From Desulfovibrio sp. (GTDB taxonomy: Bacteria; Desulfobacterota; Desulfovibrionia; Desulfovibrionales; Desulfovibrionaceae), in the NCBI GenBank assembly GCA_022839785.1, contig JALHJW010000010.1, forward strand, positions 37,757-101,756: a stretch of DNA of 64,000 nt, given 5' to 3'. Position numbers and translations under genes: made by a program. Positions 17,787 to 25,540 of this stretch are shown here, one piece after another (the first letter of the stretch is position 1; the number at the start of each line of letters is the position of its first letter). The notes beneath the pieces are model-generated. The model was not told the DNA's origin and made no database searches. It saw only the letters and a program-made list of their open reading frames with translations.

Positions 17787-18242
17787 ATGCAGATCGTCCT
17801 TTACGAGCCCGAAATACCCCCCAACACCGGCAGCATCGCCCGGCTCTGCGCCGCCACGGACACGCCGCTGCACCTCGTGGGCAGGCTCGGCTTCTCGCTG
17901 GAGGACCGCTATCTGAGGCGGGCGGGGCTGGACTACTGGCCCGAGGTCAGGCTGTCGGTCTGGGAGACCTGGGAGGCTTTCGAGGCCGGAGTCAGGCCGC
18001 CGCGCATCGTCCTGTCCAGCGCGCGGCAGGGCCAGGCGCACCACGAGTTCGCCTTCCGGCCGGACGACTGCATCGTGCTCGGCTGCGAAACCGACGGCCT
18101 GCCGGCCTGGTTCTTCACGCGCTATCCCGACCACGTGCGCATCCCCATCTGGGGCAAGGTGCGCAGCATCAACATCGCCAACGCCGCCTCGGTCCTGCTC
18201 TACGAGGCCTACCGCGGCACCGGCGGCCTTGCGGGCCGCTGA
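17787..18242 (+). CDS. trmL: tRNA (cytidine/uridine(34)-2'-O)-methyltransferase TrmL
   Basis: A 151-aa SPOUT methyltransferase of the TrmL/YibK type: MQIVLYEPEIPPNTGSIARL, the subfamily motif LGFSLEDRYLRRAGLDYW, LGCETDGLP, and the knot segment IPIWGKVRSINIANAASVLL. It methylates the ribose of the wobble base in tRNA-Leu isoacceptors using SAM. The length equals that of characterised single-domain TrmL proteins. ATG at 17787 has GGGGAGTCCTCC upstream. Converges with the TAXI gene 9 bp away. Confidence 0.94.
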   Translation: MQIVLYEPEIPPNTGSIARLCAATDTPLHLVGRLGFSLEDRYLRRAGLDYWPEVRLSVWETWEAFEAGVRPPRIVLSSARQGQAHHEFAFRPDDCIVLGCETDGLPAWFFTRYPDHVRIPIWGKVRSINIANAASVLLYEAYRGTGGLAGR

Positions 18243-18251
18243 CCTGGGAAT

Positions 18252-19295
18252 TCAGGGCTTTTTCGCCGCCCCGGGCTTCTTTTCCGGCTCCTGGGCCGGT
18301 CTGCTTGACTGCACGGGCAGGGGGTGGGGCATGCCGTTTTCCTTGAAGAAACGCGCCGCGCCCGGATGCAGGGGGATGGAGACGCCGGTCAGGGCCTTGG
18401 GCAGCGCGGTTTCGCGGGCCGTGGGCGTGGCCGCGCGCAACGCCTCGAGCCCTTTTTGCGAGAAGACCGCCTTGAGCGCGGCGTAGACCGTGTCGCTGGG
18501 CACGTCCTTGTGCGCGCACCACAGCGAGGAGTCCTGGAAGGTCTGCATCGCGGCCGTCTGGCCGGGGTAGGTCCCGGCCGGGATGATGGTCCGGGCGTAG
18601 AAGGGGAAGGCCGCGAGAAATCCCGAGCGCTCGGCCTCCTCCCCCAGGTCGAGAAGTTTGACCGGCACGCGGGTCGCTGCCTCCTGGACCGCGGCGTTGG
18701 GCCAGCCCACCAGCACCCAGAAGGCGTCGATGCGCCCGTCGGCCAGGGCCTCCGCCGCGGCGGAATAGCCCAGGTGCTGCTTCCTCATGCCCTCCCACAG
18801 GCCGAGATGGCCGAAGAACCGCTGGGCGGACACGGCCGCGCCCGAGCCCTGGTTGCCCACGGCCACCCGTTTGTCCGCAAGCCCCTGCAGGCCGGATATG
18901 CCCGCGTCCGCCCGGACCACGAGCTGGGCGGGCGCGCCGTACAGGCAGGCCACGGCGCGCACGTTCCCGCGGCGCGCCGGATCGTCCGGCAGTTTGCCCT
19001 CGCGGCCGAGGTGGGCGTCTCCGGCATAGACGATGCCGAAGCTCAGCGCTCCCGTGTCCAGTCCCTGCAGGTTGGCTCCGGAGCCGCCCGTGCCTTCCAC
19101 GCTGATCTCAAGCTGCGGCGCGCTCTTGCCGATCTGCAGGGCCAGGGCCGTGGCGAAGGCGTTGTAGGCCCCGCCCACCGGGCCGCCGCCGAAGACCAGG
19201 GCGGTCCTGCCGGGAGCGGCGGCGTCCGCGTCGCGCGCGGCGGGGCCGGACGCGAGGAGGCAGAGGAGCAGGACAAGGAAGCGGGCGGGACGCAT
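18252..19295 (-). CDS. TAXI-family TRAP transporter solute-binding protein
   Basis: A 347-aa exported protein: signal peptide MRPARFLVLLLCLLASGPAA, then the TAXI pattern (VFGGGPVGGAYNAFATALAL, ISVEGTGGSGANLQGLDTG, GIVYAGDAH, VAVGNQGSGAAVSAQRFF). TAXI receptors bind organic acids or amino acids for TRAP transporters. The membrane subunits (4TM/12TM fusion) are not nearby, so the partner is elsewhere or the receptor has a sensing role. It ends in a low-complexity Pro/Lys tail. ATG at 19295 has CGGGGGAG upstream. Confidence 0.87.
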   Translation of the reverse strand: MRPARFLVLLLCLLASGPAARDADAAAPGRTALVFGGGPVGGAYNAFATALALQIGKSAPQLEISVEGTGGSGANLQGLDTGALSFGIVYAGDAHLGREGKLPDDPARRGNVRAVACLYGAPAQLVVRADAGISGLQGLADKRVAVGNQGSGAAVSAQRFFGHLGLWEGMRKQHLGYSAAAEALADGRIDAFWVLVGWPNAAVQEAATRVPVKLLDLGEEAERSGFLAAFPFYARTIIPAGTYPGQTAAMQTFQDSSLWCAHKDVPSDTVYAALKAVFSQKGLEALRAATPTARETALPKALTGVSIPLHPGAARFFKENGMPHPLPVQSSRPAQEPEKKPGAAKKP

Positions 19296-19478
19296 GGCAC
19301 TCCCCCGGGCGTTGCTGTTCAGCGGGACGCCGCTTTGTAGCAGTCCGCAGGGGCGAAGTCGAGGCCGCCGCGAGATGGCGGGGTTCAGCCCGCGAGGGGC
19401 TGGATTTGCCCGGCCGCATGCCGCATAGTCGCCTCTCCCCGGAGACGCGGCGCGCGCGGCGCGGGGACGAGGACGCGG

Positions 19479-20426
19479 ATGTTCGACTTTCCCGGCTGCT
19501 GGCTCCCTCTTCTGGCCCTGGCCCTCGACCTTGCCGTGGGCGATCCCCATGCCTGGCCGCATCCCGTGCGCCTTCTGGGCCGTCTGCTGGCGGCGGAGGA
19601 GACTCTGGCGCGCCGTCTGCCCGAAACCTGGCAGTGGATCGCGGGCATCGCCCTGACCTTCGGCAACGCCGCCCTGGCCTTCCTCGCCGCGCGGCTACTC
19701 ACGTCCCTGCCGCTGCTGGGCGGGCTGGCCGCGCTCTACCTGTGCTTCGCCGGTCTGGCCCTGGGCCAGCTCCTGCGCGAGGGGCGGGCCGTGGCCCGCG
19801 CCCTGGACGCGGACAGCCTGGACGAGGCCCGCCGCCTGTTGGCCGGGCTCGTGACGCGCGACACGGCGGCCATGCAGGCGCGGGAGATGCGCAGGGTCCT
19901 GGCCGAGACTCTGTCCGAGAACCTCTGCGACGGCCTGGTCGCCCCCTTCCTGTATCTGGTCCTGGGAGGCCCGGCGTTGCTCTGGGCGTACAAGACGGTT
20001 TCGACCATGGATTCCATGTGGGGCTACCGCACCCCTCGTTTCCTGCGTCTGGGCTTCGGCTGCGCCCGGGCGGACGACGCGCTGGCCTTTGTTCCAGCCC
20101 GGCTCACGGCCTTCGCCATCCTCGCGGCGGGCCGCTGCATGGGGATGCGGGCGCGGGGCGGCTGGGCCATGGTGCGCCGCGACGCCGCGCGCATGGACAG
20201 TCCCAACGCGGGCTGGCCCATGGCCGCCGCGGCCTGGGTCATGGACGCAGCCATGGGCGGGCCTGCGGTATACTTCGGAAAACCTGTTGCAAAACCCCTT
20301 CTCGGCCCTCAAGACGGTGTCTGGACAGGCGAAAAAACACGTCGCTTGGAGCGCCTCCTGGCCGTGGCAGGAGTGGGGGCGTGTCTGGCCATGCTGGCCG
20401 GTGCGGCGCTCGTAGCCTGGGTGTGA
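19479..20426 (+). CDS. cbiB: adenosylcobinamide-phosphate synthase CbiB/CobD
   Basis: A 315-aa membrane protein of the CbiB family, attaching aminopropanol (phosphate) to adenosylcobyric acid in cobalamin synthesis. Markers: LALDLAVGDPHAWPHPVRLL at the N-terminus, VARALDADSLDEARRLLAGL, LVTRDTAAMQ, ETLSENLCDGLVAPFLYLVL, TVSTMDSMWGYRT and RRDAARMDSPNAGWPMAAAA. ATG at 19479. It is separated from the riboswitch-controlled cobalamin block at 38.7-44.2 kb. I looked for and did not find a B12 box in its 183-bp upstream region. Confidence 0.95.
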   Translation: MFDFPGCWLPLLALALDLAVGDPHAWPHPVRLLGRLLAAEETLARRLPETWQWIAGIALTFGNAALAFLAARLLTSLPLLGGLAALYLCFAGLALGQLLREGRAVARALDADSLDEARRLLAGLVTRDTAAMQAREMRRVLAETLSENLCDGLVAPFLYLVLGGPALLWAYKTVSTMDSMWGYRTPRFLRLGFGCARADDALAFVPARLTAFAILAAGRCMGMRARGGWAMVRRDAARMDSPNAGWPMAAAAWVMDAAMGGPAVYFGKPVAKPLLGPQDGVWTGEKTRRLERLLAVAGVGACLAMLAGAALVAWV

Positions 20427-20510
20427 TGCTGCCGTTGTGCCCCTCTGCGGCGGCTACGCAGGGCGACGATGCAAGGACCCGCACTGCAGTCGCCGTTGCT
20501 GTTCGCGAGG

Positions 20511-20530
20511 GGCTGCCCCGCAGCCTTTTT
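20511..20530 (+). terminator. weak intrinsic terminator after cbiB
   Basis: Stem GGCTG / CAGCC with loop CCCCG, followed by TTTTT. It is short but correctly placed 85 bp after the cbiB stop. Confidence 0.4.
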
Positions 20531-20906
20531 CCGCCTCTTGACCAACCGTTCGATGGAGCGTTCAGCCCCCTCCACGTTGCCGGAATGCACCCCTGACGCA
20601 GTCCTTTCGTCCCATTTCCGGGATGCCGTGCAGGAGACGTTTTCATGTCCGGCGAATGCTCCGTTCCCCCGGGTGAGAAGGGGGTCGATCGACATGCTGC
20701 AGCAAAAAAAATCCTCTCTGATGTGATTTTTTGTCTCTTGTAGTGATGGAACATATTGCCAAGTTGTGTTGCCTTGTACTATTGCAAAACTCGCTCTTAC
20801 ATGAAAACTGTCCGCGAGACGGGGCAACTGCCGGACGGAAGAATCCGGTCGGGCGCGGAGCGGCGGACGAAAATTTCCGTTGAAGAAGAGAGGAAGGAGA
20901 GGACAA
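20531..20906. other. non-coding region upstream of mucR
   Basis: The cbiB-mucR gap is 480 bp with no credible ORF. The left part (20430-20520) includes TCTGCGGCGGCTACGCAGGG...ATGCAAGG, which looks like a decayed version of the palindromic element at 17467-17592. The right part (about 20700-20820) is distinctly AT-rich and should contain the mucR promoter (for example TTGCCA...TACTAT with a 15-nt spacer). The leader just before mucR is very purine-rich. Confidence 0.5.
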
Positions 20907-21302
20907 ATGGATGATTTTCTGAAAGAGGCGCTTGAGATCGTGAAGGCTCAGGCCAGCGTCCGCACCATGACCGAGGACGAGATGCTGTCCATGGTCCGGA
21001 CCATCGCCAACGGCATCCAGAACATGGGCGGCCAGCGTTGCGAGGAGGAGGAGGGCGAGATCTCCGCCGATCCGAAGAAGGCTGTGAAGGAGAAGTCCAT
21101 CCAGTGCCTGGAGTGCGGCAAGGCGTTCAAGATCCTGACCAAGAAGCACCTGGGCACCCACAATCTCACTCCGGACGAGTACCGCGCCAAGTACGGCTAC
21201 CCCAAGAAGGCCGCCCTGGTCTGCAAGTCCCTGCAGCGCGAGCGCCGCAAGAAGATGAAGGACATGAAGCTGTGGGAGAAGCGCACCGGCCGCAAGAAGT
21301 AG
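20907..21302 (+). CDS. MucR/Ros-family zinc-finger transcriptional regulator
   Basis: A 131-aa protein with the MucR signature CLECGKAFKILTKKHLGTH followed by NLTPDEYRAKYGYPKKAALV; the two Cys and two His form the prokaryotic zinc finger. The C-terminus is Lys/Arg rich. MucR proteins are H-NS-like or site-specific regulators of surface polysaccharides, motility and virulence in alphaproteobacteria; paralogs are common in desulfovibrios. The ATG at 20907 has AGGAAGGAGAGGACAA upstream; an earlier ATG at 20880 lies inside this purine tract and is rejected. A clear terminator follows. Confidence 0.93.
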   Translation: MDDFLKEALEIVKAQASVRTMTEDEMLSMVRTIANGIQNMGGQRCEEEEGEISADPKKAVKEKSIQCLECGKAFKILTKKHLGTHNLTPDEYRAKYGYPKKAALVCKSLQRERRKKMKDMKLWEKRTGRKK

Positions 21303-21330
21303 GCCCGGCGCATCCCGGCCCGTTTTCCGA

Positions 21331-21358
21331 AAGCCCCCGCTCCGGCGGGGGCTTTTTC
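21331..21358 (+). terminator. intrinsic terminator of mucR gene
   Basis: Perfect 9-bp stem AGCCCCCGC / GCGGGGGCT with TCCG loop and TTTTT tract, about 30 bp after the stop codon. Confidence 0.92.
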
Positions 21359-21459
21359 GTGGAGAATGACGTGAAAGGGCCGCAAAAAGACGCGGCCGGG
21401 CGGCGGGCTCGTCGCCCGCCGTCCGGCCCTGCCGGCGTCCGCGGCAGAGTCTCTTTCGC

Positions 21460-22257
21460 TTACGTTCCCAGCTCCCTGCTGCGCTCGAAGGAGGCGCGCA
21501 CGGCATCGATGATGTGGCCGCGCACGCCGGTGCGGTCCATGTGGATGAGGGCCGCGATGGTCGTGCCCGCCGGGCTGGTGACCATCTCGCGCAGCACGGA
21601 GAGGTGGCGGCCGTCCTGCTCCGCCAGGGCGCAGGAGCCCGAGACCAGGGCCTTGACCATCTGCGTGGCCCCGTCGCGGCTCAGCCCCAGGGTCACGCCC
21701 GCCTCGATGAGCGCCTCCATGAAGTGGAAGACGTAGGCCGGGCCGGAGCCCACCACCGCGGTGAAGGCGTCCAGGTCCTTTTCCGCCAGTTCATGGACCT
21801 GCCCCACGGCCGCGAAGATGCCGCGCACCACGTCGCGGTCCGCCTCGTCCAGCCCCTCGGCGTCGCCCAGGCAGACGGCCGAGACGCCCTTGCCGACCAT
21901 GGCCGGGGTGTTGGGCATGATGCGCACCACCGGGCAGACGCCCCCGGACCATTCGCGCAGCCGGGCCGTGGTCAGTCCGGCGGCGATGGACAGGAGGCGC
22001 TTGTCCGGCGTGAGCGCGGGCGCGAGGCCCGCGAGCAGGGCCTGCATGTGCTGCGGCTTCACGGCCAGGACGATGTAGCGGCTCTTGGCGACCGTCTCCG
22101 CCGGGGAGGCGCAGGGCGTGAGGCACGCGTCCCTGGCCAGCTCCTGCAGTTTTTCCTGGTTCAGGTCCGTGCCGAAGAGCGCGTGGCCCGATGCGGCGAG
22201 TCCCCTGATGATGGCCGAGCCCATGTTGCCCGTGCCGATGAAGCCGATGGAAGCCAT
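21460..22257 (-). CDS. proC: pyrroline-5-carboxylate reductase
   Basis: A 265-aa enzyme performing the last step of proline synthesis. Motifs: SIGFIGTGNMGSAIIRGL (NAD(P)H binding), VLAVKPQHMQALL, VRIMPNTPAMVGKGV, and AVVGSGPAYVFHFMEALIEA with the C-terminal DMVTSPAGTT-like VTSPAGTTIAAL. ATG at 22257 is used; an in-frame ATG at 22278 would start inside ndk. It sits 4 bp after the ndk stop, so the two are probably one transcript. Confidence 0.96.
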   Translation of the reverse strand: MASIGFIGTGNMGSAIIRGLAASGHALFGTDLNQEKLQELARDACLTPCASPAETVAKSRYIVLAVKPQHMQALLAGLAPALTPDKRLLSIAAGLTTARLREWSGGVCPVVRIMPNTPAMVGKGVSAVCLGDAEGLDEADRDVVRGIFAAVGQVHELAEKDLDAFTAVVGSGPAYVFHFMEALIEAGVTLGLSRDGATQMVKALVSGSCALAEQDGRHLSVLREMVTSPAGTTIAALIHMDRTGVRGHIIDAVRASFERSRELGT

Positions 22258-22261
22258 GGTT

Positions 22262-22681
22262 CTACCCCACGATTTCAAGCTGGTTGAAGAAGTAGGAGAT
22301 CTCGAAGGCGGCGGTCTCGGGCGCGTCGGAGCCGTGCACCGAGTTGGCCTCGATGTTCTGGGCGAAGGCCTTGCGGATGGTGCCGGCCTCGGCCTTCTCG
22401 GGGTTGGTGGCGCCCATCAGGGCGCGGTAGCGGGCGATGGCGTCCTCGCCTTCGAGCACCGAGACGAGCACCGGGCCCGAGCACATGAAGGCGCACAGGT
22501 CGTTGTAGAAGGGGCGCTCCTTGTGCACGGCGTAGAAGCCGCCCGCCTGCTCCTTGGAGAGCTTCAGGCGCTTCATGGCCACGACCTTCAGCCCCGCCTC
22601 CTGGATCATCTTCAGGATCGCGCCGTCGAGGTTCCTGGCGGTGGCGTCGGGTTTGATGATGGACAGGGTGCGCTGGGTCAT
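22262..22681 (-). CDS. ndk: nucleoside diphosphate kinase
   Basis: A 139-aa NDP kinase: TLSIIKPDATARN, RPFYNDLCAFMCSGPV, and the active-site histidine motif NSVHGSDAPETA. It balances NTP pools by phosphate transfer through His. Normal length. ATG at 22681 follows CTGGAGGAAAAGA. Lies between the ABC importer ATPase (45 bp upstream) and proC. Confidence 0.98.
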   Translation of the reverse strand: MTQRTLSIIKPDATARNLDGAILKMIQEAGLKVVAMKRLKLSKEQAGGFYAVHKERPFYNDLCAFMCSGPVLVSVLEGEDAIARYRALMGATNPEKAEAGTIRKAFAQNIEANSVHGSDAPETAAFEISYFFNQLEIVG

Positions 22682-22726
22682 TCTTTTCCTCCAGGACGGG
22701 TTGTCGGGTTGATGGAAACGACGGAT

Positions 22727-23521
22727 CTAAACGAGAAGCATCTTGTCCGACGAGAAGGTCTCGCCCTTGATTGCGTAGAAGCGGGCCAGGAGGTCCTGCA
22801 CGCGGAGATTCTCCTTCTCCGCCCCCCTGATGTCCAGGATGATCTCGCCGCGGTGCAGCATGATCAGCCGGTTGCCGAGCGCGAGGGCCTGGTTCATGTT
22901 GTGCGTGACCATGAGCGTGGTCAGACGGCGTTCGCGCACGATGCGCTCGGTCAGCTCCAGGATGTGGTTCGCGGTCTTGGGATCCAGGGCCGCTGTGTGC
23001 TCGTCGAGCAACAGCACGCGCGGCTCGGCCATGGTGGCCATGAGCATGGTCAGGGACTGGCGCTGGCCGCCCGAAAGCAGACCCACGCGGTCGTGCAGGC
23101 GATTTTCCAGCCCCAGGCCGATCTGGGCGAGCTGGGCGCGGAAGAACTCGCGGTCCCCCGCCTTGACGCCCGCCGCGAGGCCGCGGGTCAGGCCGCGCCT
23201 TTGGGCCAGGGCCATGTTCTGCTCGATGGTCATGGAGGCGCAGGTGCCCAGCAGCGGGTCCTGGAAGACGCGGCCGATGAACTTGGCGCGCCGGTGCTCG
23301 GGGAGACGGGTGATCTCCTCGCCGTCCAGGAGCAGGCGGCCCGAGTCGGGGAGAAAGCCGCCCGCGACGCCCGTGAGCAGGGTGGACTTGCCCGCGCCGT
23401 TGGAGCCGATGATGGTGATGAAGTCGCCCTTCTCCACCTCCAGGCTGACGCCGTTCAGGGCCAGCACCTCGTTGACGCCGCCCTTGTGGAAGTATTTGAC
23501 GATCCTGTCTAGGACGAGCAT
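22727..23521 (-). CDS. ABC transporter ATP-binding protein (ABC_sub_bind-type importer)
   Basis: A 264-aa ATPase: Walker A GSNGAGKST, Q-loop VFQDPLLGT, signature LSGGQRQSL, Walker B VLLLDEHTAALDP, H-loop THNMNQALALGN. It energises the adjacent permease (23509-24402) with which it overlaps by 13 bp, and the binding protein at 24458. In similar clusters the substrate is proposed to be tryptophan or another aromatic or amide compound (TrpXYZ type), but specificity cannot be read from sequence. Confidence 0.93.
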   Translation of the reverse strand: MLVLDRIVKYFHKGGVNEVLALNGVSLEVEKGDFITIIGSNGAGKSTLLTGVAGGFLPDSGRLLLDGEEITRLPEHRRAKFIGRVFQDPLLGTCASMTIEQNMALAQRRGLTRGLAAGVKAGDREFFRAQLAQIGLGLENRLHDRVGLLSGGQRQSLTMLMATMAEPRVLLLDEHTAALDPKTANHILELTERIVRERRLTTLMVTHNMNQALALGNRLIMLHRGEIILDIRGAEKENLRVQDLLARFYAIKGETFSSDKMLLV

Positions 23522-24402
23522 CGCGCAAGTCCTTTCCTGATCCGGGGGGCGACGAGGGCCAGGACCACGAGCACGGCGGTGACGAGCTTGAGGTCGCTGG
23601 GCTGGAAGGAGAAGTCTCCGATCTTCAGGGACAGGGCGAAGGCGATGGCCAGGCGGTAGAGCACCGAACCGGCCACGGCCGCGACGAGGGCCCGCGCCAC
23701 GGTGCGGCAGCCGAACAGGGTCTCGCCGATGATCACCGAGGCCAGCCCCGCCACGATGGTGCCCACGCCCATGTTCACGTCGGCCGCGCCCTGGTTCTGG
23801 GCGATGAGCCCGCCCGCCAGGGCGACGAGGGCGTTGGAGAGGCCCACGCTGCCGATGATCACGATGTCCGTGTCCACCCCGAGGCTGCGGATCATCTGCG
23901 GATTGTCGCCCGTGGCCAGCATGGTCTGGCCGATCTCGGTGCGCAGGAACCAGAGCAGCGCCGCGACGGCCGCCGCGGCGAAGCAGGCGAAGAGCGCCGT
24001 CGAGGCCAGGTGCGGGGGAAGCCCCAGCGCCGCGACCGCGTCCATGACCGTGGGCTTGCCGAGCAGGGTCAGATTCGGCCTGCCCATGATCCGGATGGTG
24101 ATGGAGTAGAGCGCGATCATGGTCAGGATGCTGGCCAGCAGATGCAGGATCTTGAACTTGGTGTTCAGGATTCCGGTCACGGCCCCGGCCAGGAAGCCCG
24201 CGCCCGCGGCGAAGGTCAGGGCCAGAAAGGGGTCGTGCCCGGCGGTGATGGCCACCGAGGCCACGGCCGCGCCCAAGGGCAGGGAGCCGTCCACCGTGAG
24301 GTCGGGAAAATCGAGGACGCGGAAGGTGAGGTAGACGCCCAGGACCATCAGTCCGTAGACGAAGCCCTGTTCCAGCGCGCCGAGGAATGCGTAAGTCGTC
24401 AT
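23509..24402 (-). CDS. ABC transporter permease (branched-chain/simple-sugar type fold)
   Basis: A 297-aa membrane protein with about eight to nine hydrophobic segments (FVYGLMVLGVYLTFRVLDFP, LTVDGSLPLGAAVASVAI, GLSNALVALAGGLIAQNQG, GTIVAGLASVIIGETLF). The FPDLTVDGSLPLGAA pattern is typical of permeases that pair with ABC_sub_bind receptors. It overlaps the ATPase gene and lies 55 bp after the binding-protein gene. ATG at 24402; a longer in-frame start is not needed. Confidence 0.93.
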   Translation of the reverse strand: MTTYAFLGALEQGFVYGLMVLGVYLTFRVLDFPDLTVDGSLPLGAAVASVAITAGHDPFLALTFAAGAGFLAGAVTGILNTKFKILHLLASILTMIALYSITIRIMGRPNLTLLGKPTVMDAVAALGLPPHLASTALFACFAAAAVAALLWFLRTEIGQTMLATGDNPQMIRSLGVDTDIVIIGSVGLSNALVALAGGLIAQNQGAADVNMGVGTIVAGLASVIIGETLFGCRTVARALVAAVAGSVLYRLAIAFALSLKIGDFSFQPSDLKLVTAVLVVLALVAPRIRKGLARCSS

Positions 24403-24457
24403 GTCGTCCGTCTTTCGGGAGGGGCGCGGTCCGTCCACACTCCGGGATGCCTGGGGG

Positions 24458-25408
24458 CTAGCGGATGACCTTGTCGGCCCGCCTGACCAGCGCCTCGGGC
24501 AGGGTCACTCCGTATCTGGCGGCGGCCGGGAGGTTCACGTAAAGTTGCAGGTCGCGCAGGCTCTCCACCGGCATGTCGGCGGGCTTCGCGCCGTCCTTGA
24601 GAATGCGCACGGCCATCTCGCCGGTCTGCACGCCCATGCGGCGGTAGTCCACGGCCACGGCGGCCAGCGCGCCGCGCTGCACCGTGTCGGTGTCCGCGGC
24701 GAAGAGCGGGATTCTCGCCTCCTCGCAGACCTTGACCACGGACTCCAGCACCGCCACCACGGTGCTGTCCGTGGGCACGGTGACGGCGTCCACCTTGCCG
24801 ACCAGGGATTTGGCCGCGGCGTAGACCTCGGCCGAGGTGGAGACGGTGCGCGCCTCCACGGCGAGTCCGAGCTTGGCGCACTCGGCCTTGATCTGCCCGA
24901 AGGAGATCACGGAGTTGGGTTCGCCCGCGTTGTAGAGCACGCCGATGGTCCTGGCCGCGGGGAGAATCTCCCTGATCAACGCCATCTGCCGGTCCACGGG
25001 CGACTTGTCGGTCATGCCCGAGACGTTGCCCCCCGGTTTCTCCATGTTCTTCACGAGGCCCGCGGCCAGGGGGTCGGTGATTCCGGTGAAGAGCACCGGG
25101 ATGTCCTTGATCTTCTGGACCACGGCCTGGGCCGTGGGCGTGGCGATGGCCAGGATCAGGTCCGGCCTGTCGCCCCGGATCTGGTTGGCGATCTGGACGG
25201 CCATGTCCATGGAGCCCTGCGCGGTGTAGACCTTGTACTCGACCTCCAGGCCCCTGGCCTTCAGAGTCTCCCTGAAGCCCTCGCGCATGGCGTCCAGGGA
25301 GGGATGTTCGACGATCTGGGTGGTGCAGACGAGAAGCTTCCCGGCCATGGCCGGGACAGGGAGCAGGAGTGCGGCGACGAGCGCCAGGGCGCTGAGAGGG
25401 TTCTTCAT
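24458..25408 (-). CDS. ABC transporter substrate-binding protein (ABC_sub_bind family)
   Basis: A 316-aa exported receptor: signal MKNPLSALALVAALLLPVPAMA, then IVEHPSLDAMREGFRETL, PDLILAIATPTAQAV, DIPVLFTGITDPLAAGLV, PGGNVSGMTDKSPVDRQM and LPAAARYGVTLPEALVRRAD, all typical of the TrpX/YtqB-like ABC_sub_bind family. First gene of a binding protein-permease-ATPase importer that continues into ndk-proC. ATG at 25408. Substrate unknown; tryptophan or related compounds are the nearest characterised precedent. Confidence 0.92.
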   Translation of the reverse strand: MKNPLSALALVAALLLPVPAMAGKLLVCTTQIVEHPSLDAMREGFRETLKARGLEVEYKVYTAQGSMDMAVQIANQIRGDRPDLILAIATPTAQAVVQKIKDIPVLFTGITDPLAAGLVKNMEKPGGNVSGMTDKSPVDRQMALIREILPAARTIGVLYNAGEPNSVISFGQIKAECAKLGLAVEARTVSTSAEVYAAAKSLVGKVDAVTVPTDSTVVAVLESVVKVCEEARIPLFAADTDTVQRGALAAVAVDYRRMGVQTGEMAVRILKDGAKPADMPVESLRDLQLYVNLPAAARYGVTLPEALVRRADKVIR

Positions 25409-25540
25409 GATGCGGCTCCGGATGGTCTGTTCGGCAAGCGCGGGCTGCGGCCGCGCAAAAACGCGGCACGATGTCCGAAAACGAATATTTTTTGCCTTTT
25501 TCCAGCCGTCAGTCAAGCGCCCGGCCAGGGAGAACCGCCG

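Noticed and set aside
19296..19478. Cobalamin riboswitch upstream of cbiB
   Set aside because: No B12 box (GCCACTG or near variant) and no aptamer helices could be found, unlike 43215-43392.
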